Shown here piece by piece: positions 56,301-64,000 of a DNA stretch of 64,000 nt. The translations under genes were made by a program, and so were the position numbers. The first letter of the stretch is position 1. Each line of letters opens with the position of its first letter. Source of the stretch: Porites lobata (lineage: Eukaryota; Cnidaria; Anthozoa; Scleractinia; Poritidae); assembly GCA_942486035.1 (NCBI GenBank), contig CALNXK010000015.1, positions 1,391,501 to 1,455,500 on the forward strand, read 5' to 3'. Under the pieces are notes generated by a model. It searched no databases and was not told the origin of the DNA. It saw only the letters and a list, made by a program, of their open reading frames with translations.

Positions 56301-59300
56301 ATTGGTAATGAAAGAGTGTGTAGGGTATTATATGTGGCAGTGCTTTGTCTGATTCCAAGTTTGTTGTAAATTTTATCCAACCAGTAGTTTCAGACAATAA
56401 CTTACCTGTTCATAGATCCAGACTCCAAACTCTGAATCTCAGAATCACAGTTACATGAGCACATATCATCAACATCTGCACCAAACCGCCAATCCTTCCT
56501 GAAAATCCAGCGCACAGGGTAAAGCTCTCGCCACAACTCGCCATCTCTTGCAGATTGTGACCAAAGGCGACAAACCTGGGCACATCGGCATAAGTCTTTG
56601 GGTCCCAAGTAAGAGAATATTTTAAGCGTGATTTCAGAAGGAAAGTGCAGAAGCAAAGATTGCTTTTGTTCAGCGCCAACATCACTTTCAGAGGTTGAAG
56701 TCTTATTTACCACACTGCTTTCAGTCAATGTAAAATTTGCAAAAATGTCATGAGTAGATGCATCTAAATTTGATGCTGAAGTCCTTTCTTTTGAGCAATG
56801 AGCTCTGAGACTTGAATTTTTAGTCCTTACTGCAGCAGATTTTTCAAAATCAATGTCTTGATCAGACTCATGTTCAGATGAACTATCAATTTGAATACTG
56901 TCTTTTTCTGGAGAGTCTGTGCTTTCAACCTTGCAGTGCTGAAAAAGAAAAAGAATTTGATTGTGAGGGGAATGTGAGCTGTAAATAGTAGGTTTATAAT
57001 AATGCGATCAAAATTCCCATAAGCGACCACCCAAAATGAGAAGATTTAGTGGTTGCTTATACGAGAATCAACAAACAGGGGGTCTCTTCTGAGTAGAGAT
57101 CTCAACCAACCAATTTTGGAAGATGATTTATTACATGCAATTTTTAAGTTCTGAGGCCCTGCCAGGGAGCGGTCCCATGTCGCTCGCCTGAATTTTAAAA
57201 TGTCTTGTGTCAGTGTTTCTAAATGCTTCATGACGCTGTCAGAAATTGAACGAAAATTCTTTGTCTTTGTCGGAATTTTAGGAACTTGTAAAAAAGGGGC
57301 ATAGCGATGCGTTGTAAAGAACCCATTACAGTTCTGAAATTTCTCAGTTAAAATTTTATGTGTCGAACAGAAAAATATTGCCATTCACAATTAAGTGATC
57401 CACGATCAACATTTTAAGACTAACTGACCTGAGGAATAGTGAAGGCATGGTGGTGTACTCTGTGAGAGGGGTTGGAAGGTGGGTGGTAAGGTTATATGTA
57501 CCTGATCCTTGGTCTGTCTACCGTCGTCACTGTCGTGTTGCTTACATTTAAACTAGAAACTTAAGTCTGGATCACATTGTCTCTCTTCACCCAAGCGTAT
57601 AGTGGGTACGACGATCATAATGCTGGCCAGGAATTGAAAGCCTTGCGATGTTCTAACATCCCATTTATGGAGATGTAGTATCTTCGAACTAGTCACTTCA
57701 CACTACATTTACAGAGGAAAGTGCCAGTCTGATGAGCCACTTTGCTCATAACATTTATTTCTCCACCTTACAAATCAAGCAATAGTGGTCTTCTCACGGT
57801 TCTACCTGAGAGGGATGTCAGAAGGTCTAAAAGTTTAGGGGCAAGCAAAGCGTGCATAAAATTAAGCTATGTGATGGACAACCTCATTCCCAGCTGTCTC
57901 AGGAGTTGGGCGGGCTTGCGTAACGATTTGACAATGGCAACGTCCATGAAAATGCTCCTGAAAAATAGACTTCGCATCTTTTCACTTTTTTTGGCAATTA
58001 TCCCAAGTTGCCCAGTTACTTAAAAAGAGGGAATTTAGGTTGGAGGTGAAGAGAGGGGACCGCGCCCAAGTTCAGACAGAGATGGTAGAATTTATCGGCT
58101 TGCCGTTACCTTTCTGAAGTAAACTTAAAATTTGGTCATTTCATGACGCAGTTGTGTAGGGACGGCAACAAAATGTACAAGAAAGCGTGATGCACGTGCA
58201 GACTTGTTGTTTTGCTCATTAAACCTTTTAGTTTTTAGACGTTGCCTTCACCGTCATGTTTGTGTAAGGTCCCTCCATAAAGTGTAACGTGACACGCACT
58301 CAGGAGGGTCCACCGAAGCTCACTGACAAGAGACATTCTCCGAAGAGCAAGGAAAATTGACAAAAGTTGCATTTTCTTTGCATTCAGGACAGGTGATAAA
58401 ATAGCCAAACCGCTGTTCTTTGTCACTTATTCTTGGCTTTGCTGTCACTGTTGCAATTTGGCAGAGCGAGGTTGTCTCTTGTCACGATTTCATTTTACGC
58501 TCTGTCGCTGCTTTTTGGGGCAAGTCACTTGTCAGAATTTACCCTGGCAGGGCCTCAGTTATGCACAAGTATAGGAGCTGCTCCATGTTGTCACTGAAAG
58601 TTCTTGTTATTCTAAGCAGTAAGATAGTACATGTACATACAGCAAACAGAGACCACATCAGGTGTCAAGTGTTTGCTTAGCTTACTTGTAAGAGGTCAAA
58701 ACCGTTGGAAAATAATAAGCCCGCAAGGCCAAAAAGCGGTTGCAGTCACTTAAAGTTATGAGAGGTTCTGATTATATGGATATCATGGGGATATTTTGGT
58801 GTTTTGAATGGGTGGTTGCTTATGAGAGGTGGTTCACATAGAGGTTCGACTGTACCTGCAAATAGAACTCCAACAAAAAGAGCCATTTTTATAATGGAAG
58901 CAAAAATAAGGAATCATGAGGGGTAATTATCAATTAATGTTTATTTCCACTTTATTAATTGCAGGCAACGGAATGAAATTTTAAAACTTACCTTGCTGAG
59001 ATTAATATAAACAGAATGGAGATGTAACACCTTTGCCTTGATTTCTTTCAGCTCTTCAAAACTGAAATACTCCATAAGGAGTGGTTGAAATACCTGGCAC
59101 AATAAATAAAACAATACATGTTATTGCTGGTAGATCTAGAGGTTTCACTTACTAGTCTTACATGCATAAGCAGCGAGACTCATAATCTGCAACGTGTTTT
59201 TAGTCGCATTTAAGGCACAAAAGGGGAGTCTTTGTGCCAGGCGTTCCTTGCGGAGACCGTGGAAACTGGGACTAAGAATCGTTGCGTGATCAAAGCCACA

Positions 59301-62300
59301 AATATTTTGCGAAGAAAGCTTAGGAAAGATTACATTAAGAGCTTTTCTGAAACATGTTGGTCTACGAATTCTATCGCTTGAAGGCATTGATTACTTTGCA
59401 ACAAGTGAACACTACTGAGTGGTCGAAAAAAAAATAGGAATCTTAATTAGCAAAACTGAGATGGCCGGGTGTTGGAAACTTTCATTGTATACAAATTGGT
59501 CTTGTGATGAGCATGCGGTTTATTTTCAGCGATGACTGAAATGACGTGTCATGTAAATCACTTTTTTCATCTCTGGCAATGATGCAATTTCTCTGGAATC
59601 ATGGCCCTTGAATTTTCATGTATTTATACACGCGTATAGTCTGCGACCGCACACATATTTCCAGTTGTCACTAACACACGTACTAAATCAATTCAGAAAC
59701 AAATATTTAAAAGAGTATCAATGTCAATAAAGTAGAAAGTAAAAAACCTTTAACGAGTAAATCCTCTTTTGTGTAGAATTTATCGCTTCCTTATTTCTTG
59801 ATCTAATCTTCAAGCAAGCTAGACCGACGGCTCCTGTATAGAGCATTCTTGTTATAGTATAATACAGTTCTTTTGTACAATTATTAATTCTGGACTTTGA
59901 TTATTGGCCACTTAATAGAGTAAGGCCACTAAATAGAGGTTGAACTGACTACACTACCATTAAGTAACTGACAATGCAATTTGCATGTTAATAAATTAAA
60001 ACCAAATTATACAGTCAACACATGATGAGTGTGTGACATCTCTTCTGGTTTGTTGGACTTAACTGGTTGGACATTATTATGTCATCTGCAAAAGGAAACT
60101 TATTTGCAAGCCTGCAAAGATAAAAAATCTGACATCCTAGAGGAGCATATCGTATGACTTCTTTCTTGACTGCTGGCTTGATAGTCCCAAATTCACCTCC
60201 ACAGCCATTCTTTACCTCCTTCAACTTACAGGACTTTAAGAATAATGCAATATGGAGCAATTCCTCTCACCACTATTGCTCACAAATGACATCCATCATT
60301 AATAAGAACTGCATTAATTAACAAACCATAATGCTAAATAAATCTAAGCTTATGTCACTTTGGAAAAATATAAAGACCTCCTGAGTGACTCCTGGAAAAA
60401 AGTTTATTTTATGTCCTGCATTTTCACACCTTGACACGATTCAAATTTGGCGGGGACAAAAACTTACACATCGACCCTAAAAATAAATGAGTTAAATCAC
60501 AGGTGTTTACCTCTTCCTCGTGCCTCATATGTGGAAGAAAATCTCGTTTAAAGGATTGCAGAGCTTCCCTGAGCCTATCCTCAAACGTATTTCTGTTCAA
60601 ACAAGTTCCATTTTTTGACGCACTTTTCATTCCTTTCCTCGCTAATGATAAAATCTCCAAAACATGCCTGTCCTTGTGTACATCATTAACAACAGCAAGT
60701 AATTGCTGATTAATAAGACGATGCTGAAGTTCCTCCAAAATGCAGGTATTCTCAATTTCCTCATGGTGTTTAAGTTCTTGGAAGGTGGAATTTATGCAAC
60801 CCAGAAGTCTTAAGAGAGAAACATCATCTTTGAAGTTTGTCACTGAGAGCTAGAATTTGTAAACAGGATGTGTTAGTTAACCAGTTGCTGGTTTTCACAT
60901 GACATGATCAAAATTAAAACTAAAGAATTATCGATCCTTCTGAGTTTTTTATTTCATGAAGTATGTATTAGCAGCTAAAACCTTTACTCTATAGTTTTAA
61001 CTTTGAAAGGGGTCTTCATTTTGTGATAGTTAGTACAATTGAGTTTCTAACCTTTTGCATGACGTGGCATTTATATGGCAGCCGAGAGAGCTGTCATGTA
61101 GGTTGAAACATTGACTTAGTTTGGGGTTTGCAACCTGAACAGTCCTTGTATTAGGAAAAGCATCAATTAAAATTAATTCTTATAAGCTGCTCAAAGAATG
61201 AATCCACGCTTCCGTAGCAAAACTCGGTAACAAAATAAAATGTTTCTGTTAGTTTCTTGCTGCCTTGTTGGTTCGCCTCAGAGTGAGAGCAACATGGCAT
61301 CCCCACACAAAGCTCTGTAAATTTAGGTAAGACATTTCTCTGAATATCTTGGATGTGAAAAATTGTACCGACCTGCATCTTGGCAACGATCTTTGCATAT
61401 TTACCTTCATTCACCTATTTGATGGATTTGATTTTTATTTTCGATGGCATGACAGTGAAAACCATTATATAGTACCTTAAGCCACCAAAACATAATAAGT
61501 GACAATCTTTGGCCATCCACAGGGCTCAAAATAGTTTTTGGACCATGGCCAGTCATGTTGATTGGCCAAATAAGTTCTAGCTCGGTCATGGCTGGTTTCT
61601 GACTGGTCAATTATTTATAACTACAGGCGGCTAGAATATTTCATTACTTAACTGTTTCTGTAATTTATATAGAATTAATGTGAATAAATTTATTTTTCCA
61701 GTAATGTATTTAGTTTGAAAGCCACGTACTTGACCAGTCAAAATGACCGGCCAACTGCAAGTTTGTTCAGAAAACGGTCATCTTGGCTGAACATTGTCAG
61801 TTAACTGGTCGTTATTTTGCACCCTACATCCACAAAGTTGATACCAAAATTTATAAAGGAAAATATGACTGCCTTTTGCTTGCACACTTTTAAGACCCTA
61901 ATATCTGTTTGCAAATTCTCCAAACTCTTCCTATACATTTCCTGTGGTAGTGATGGGGAGAATTTGTTCAAGATATCAAAAACTTTTTCTAGTCGAGGAC
62001 AGTTAATGTTAGTGACCTTAAATTAGCAGTGTTATTTTAATAAGAAAAACAGGTAATAGTGACTCAGCACTTAAATGCTAGATACGCTGACATTAAAAGT
62101 AATTCAGCACGTGTGAGTCGAAAAATGACATTGCATATTTCAGTTCTTCTATTAAATGTCGACCTAAAGTTTGTACGAAAATACAGAAATCCTACTTTTG
62201 TCGGTAAAAACGTTTATAGTAATTAAAAGACAATTGAGTGAGAACAAGTGAGGGAAATTACACTGCTGGTGGAAAGGCATTATGTAATATCTTGCAATGT

Positions 62301-62701
62301 TTCAACAACGTACATGTACGTGGAAAGTAAAATATTTTACTTTTGAACGCATTTTAAGCCTTATTCTGAATTCATCTGGAAGTTTAACAGCTATACATGT
62401 TTGAAAGTGTGTTCCACCGTGACAATAAACGCCAATACATCAGGAACAAGTTGACAATATTGAAAATTTTGTGTCGACTATGTCTTCTGAGATTCAATGG
62501 TAGATAAGAAGAAATTCAAATACATGACCAATGTTTCAGCTGGTACCTTTAAAACACAGCAAGATTTCGAAAAAAAAACACTTCGTGAATAATAAAGACA
62601 CCAACCTTCTCCAGTGCTTCATACACCAGCTGCTTCATTCGCAAGTGAGGCCCAGTAAAGACGTCTATCTCCTCGGGACACGGGTAATGACACAGCGCCA
62701 T
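52064..62701 (-). CDS. FBXL5: F-box and leucine-rich repeat protein 5 (FBXL5), iron sensor, 8 exons, 613 aa
   Basis: FBXL5 is the substrate subunit of an SCF ubiquitin ligase that degrades IRP2 when iron is present (family knowledge). Exons (minus): 62701-62602, 60842-60511, 59093-58992, 56938-56406, 55172-54980, 54069-53987, 53704-53435, 52292-52064; all GT-AG, phases close to 614 codons. The hemerythrin domain (about 1-178) keeps all seven iron ligands by comparison with human: His19, His60, Glu61, Glu64, His89, His138, Glu142. An acidic Ser-rich linker follows (183-210). The F-box is at about 274-320 (FPSEITLKIFSYLGPKDLCR). LRRs lie at about 370-580 (LRHLDLSGC, LVYLGLSGCYQITDAGLR). The C-terminus keeps Cys583, Cys598, Cys608 and Cys609, matching the human Fe-S cysteines. 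The linker is shorter than in human (691 aa). An in-frame upstream Met (62764) would add 21 residues; I chose 62701 because the homologous N-terminus starts there. Introns carry two SINEs and several MITEs. Confidence 0.95.
52715..53000 (+). mobile_element. tRNA-derived SINE in FBXL5 intron 7
   Basis: A tRNA-like head (GGGTGCAGCGGCC...CCAGGTTTGATCCC) is followed by a core with GAGCAAGACACTTCACT, ATGGGTACCAGCGGATTA, GGGGGGAGTAGATATATTCC and TGATGGGCCACT-like words. From memory this core belongs to the widespread animal SINEs with a conserved central domain (Nin-DC type). It is antisense to FBXL5. Confidence 0.8.
53313..53388. repeat. (GAT)n microsatellite in FBXL5 intron 7
   Basis: Two runs of GAT triplets separated by GACAACAAC. 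Confidence 0.95.
55257..55329. repeat. Two adjacent hairpins in FBXL5 intron 4
   Basis: AGAGAAAAGTCCAAT-A-ATTGGACTTTTCTCT (55257-55287) is directly followed by GATTTTACAGCAAATTT...AAATTTGCTGTAAAATC (55288-55329). Confidence 0.9.
55479..55656. mobile_element. 178-bp MITE, CAGGGTTGTCAC ends, 6-bp duplication, FBXL5 intron 4
   Basis: CAGGGTTGTCACTAAGA at the left is mirrored by TCTTAATGACAACCCTG at the right, flanked by exact AATAGA (55473-55478 and 55657-55662). The right half is GC-rich (CCCCGGCCGCCGG). Confidence 0.9.
57151..58558. mobile_element. Possible 1.4-kb element with 17-bp inverted ends, FBXL5 intron 3
   Basis: CTGAGGCCCTGCCAGGG (57151-57167) is exactly mirrored by CCCTGGCAGGGCCTCAG (58542-58558). 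The right-end region (CTGTCGCT.CTTTTTGGG, CTTGTCAGAATTTACCCTGG) recurs at 55855-55915 as a lone end. A plus frame at 57742-58023 is open but unrecognised. No target duplication resolved. Confidence 0.45.
57530..57755 (+). mobile_element. SINE fragment (core without clear head) in FBXL5 intron 3
   Basis: CACATTGTCTCTCTTCACCC, GTGGGTACGACGATCATAAT, CCTTGCGATG, ACATCCCATTTATGGAG, AACTAGTCACTTCACACTAC and GATGAGCCACTTTGCTC follow the same order as the SINE at 52715-53000. Confidence 0.65.
61521..61825. mobile_element. hAT-like MITE in FBXL5 intron 1
   Basis: Ends AGGGCTCAAAATA and, complemented on the right, AGGGTGCAAAATA. Flanks CCATCCAC (61513-61520) and ACATCCAC (61826-61833) match at seven of eight bases. 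Inner arms hold GGCCAGTCATG/GACCGGCCAA-type words. Confidence 0.75.
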
Positions 62702-62755
62702 CTTGGAATGAAAAACAAAAATAACAAGTGTTCGCCCGCAAAGGTACATGGAACA

Positions 62756-62763
62756 TGACGTCA
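62756..62763. promoter_or_regulatory. CRE-like palindrome upstream of FBXL5
   Basis: TGACGTCA lies 55 bp before the FBXL5 start codon, in the presumed promoter or 5' UTR. A second TGACGTCA at 63351-63358 is inside the adjacent transposable element. Function is inferred. Confidence 0.4.
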
Positions 62764-62804
62764 TTAACTGATACTCAGCGCCTGGGTCGGCCCTGTAGCC
62801 TAAA

Positions 62805-63373
62805 GATCGTCTTCACTGTCACGCAACAAAAAAATAAATTGGAAACCGTCCAGTGGAAGAAGCCAACAAAATTAAATGTTATAAAAGATTAATACATAAA
62901 CAGTTTGTCCAAGTCTCAGGTTTTTGTGGCCCACAGCTTCTGAGTAATTTGCCGAAACGTTTCACCCACCTTTGTACATGTAGACTGTATGAAGACGCCA
63001 GTACTGGTGCACCAATATGGCTGCCGGAAATCAACAAAAACATCTGGAGTTCACTTTTTCTATGAAATCTCTTTCTTTTCATTCGAAAACTAGCATGCCG
63101 GCGCATTAACATATCTTCTAATACTTGAGATGGTTATACTGTTGAAAGAGGAGAGACTTTCTTTCAACGAGACAGAATTTTTATTTTGGTGTCACGCACT
63201 GTGAAAACTCAGAAGTTCAAATTGCTGTTTTTTCGAAATGAAACGTGCTACGGAAATGGAAACTTGTGCAAAGATTTTTTTTTGTTTATCTTCAACCTAG
63301 TGTAAATAAGAATTCGCGAAACTTTGCTCAGTTTTGACTTTACAATTTGATGACGTCACTGTGAAGACACATC
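62805..63373. mobile_element. DNA element, GATCGTCTTCACTGTCACG end, uninterrupted copy
   Basis: It aligns with the two halves of 31407-33402. Ends TCTTCACTGTCACG and TGACGTCACTGTGAAGA are inverted. It starts about 105 bp upstream of the FBXL5 ATG. Non-coding: the open frames at 62853-63112 overlap on opposite strands and fit the repeat. Confidence 0.8.
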
Positions 63374-64000
63374 ATCTTCGCCACGAGAAAAAAACCGCTG
63401 GCACCCAGTATTTGACCGTATTTTTACAGTATTTATAGACCATATCCCATATATGAAAATTCATACTTGGCTCCGAGGCATGGGGCAATAAAACAAAAGA
63501 AATGTATTATTCATTTTTGAGCCTGCATTTTAATATATCGGAGCTGGTTTATTGAGCATCACCAGCTATCGTTCAATAGGTATTGCAAAAGTTTGATAAA
63601 CTGTGTTGTCAAGAACCAACGTACCTAAGTGTTTTTTTTTTGTAAATACAACCGGCTAAATAAAAAAAATGAATACTAGGAAACGAATAAATTTCTATGC
63701 TTACAAGGAGAAGAGATTACAACAGAGCAAAAGGACTATGGTACTGACTGATGTATCCACTTGATTAAAATGAACAAGTTGTAGAATTTTAGAATTAAGC
63801 AGAAATCAAGTACCCTATTTAACAGAATTCATAAGCTTGCCACTCGCCATAGACTGGAACAACTTGGGATAATATAATCTCCTATGTGAAGTTTTACTAA
63901 ACTGATATTACCCATCTTTTAGGATGACTAAGGACAAAATAAGAAAAAAAAACAAACGACTCTGATGCCATCAGAACTTTGGAAAATTTCTTTGGTGAAA
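63374..64000. other. Window edge, nothing recognised
   Basis: No gene, repeat unit or inverted ends seen. Confidence 0.4.

Noticed and set aside
61163..61414. 83-codon minus frame in FBXL5 intron 1
   Set aside because: No fit between FBXL5 exons 1 and 2, which already join in phase. It resembles repeat-derived frames and I could not identify it.
62602..62608. Alternative FBXL5 exon 1 donor at GAGAAG|GTTGGT
   Set aside because: Joining it to exon 2 gives AAG-TGA, an immediate stop; the donor four bases later (GTTG|GTGTCT) keeps the frame and matches the family.

Overview
This is eukaryotic, animal nuclear DNA. Genes are split by GT-AG introns, splice sites and Kozak-like starts are clear, and the spaces between genes are packed with tRNA-derived SINEs, short inverted-repeat DNA elements (MITEs), non-LTR retrotransposon scraps and satellite arrays. 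The three solid genes closely resemble their vertebrate counterparts. With the AT-rich, MITE-dense background this suggests a cnidarian, most likely an anthozoan (coral or anemone). The phylum is an inference; the sequence does not prove it.

Layout. Positions 1-40800 hold no securely identified gene. They contain four arrays of one ancestral ~168-bp satellite (1-895, 8.9-10.5 kb, 21.9-23.6 kb and 31.1-37.5 kb) in three diverged forms. Two of these arrays are bordered by simple arrays built on GACT (4-bp units near 8.5 and 10.5 kb; 9-bp ACTAGGRTG units at 18.9-21.9 and 24.2-24.6 kb). A third 9-bp array lies in opposite orientation at 27.4-28.9 kb. The 31-39 kb stretch is a stack of transposons nested inside one another and inside the satellite, several with readable target-site duplications.

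Genes. (1) 40830-41979, minus: a 90-residue, three-exon Pcc1/LAGE3 subunit of the KEOPS tRNA t6A complex, visible only after joining short exons. (2) 45377-47104, plus: an intronless 575-residue DYRK2 kinase. (3) 52064-62701, minus: an eight-exon FBXL5, the iron-sensing F-box subunit that directs IRP2 degradation, with all seven hemerythrin iron ligands and the four C-terminal Fe-S cysteines present. The three genes serve unrelated processes (tRNA modification, kinase signalling, iron homeostasis) and I see no functional cluster. Transposable elements sit in the Pcc1 and FBXL5 introns, just downstream of the FBXL5 stop and just upstream of its start.

The most interesting material is structural: the ancient 168-bp satellite superfamily coupled to GACT-type simple arrays, and a five-level nest of insertions that gives a relative chronology. 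Several MITE families have clean 6-, 8- or 9-bp or TTAA target duplications.
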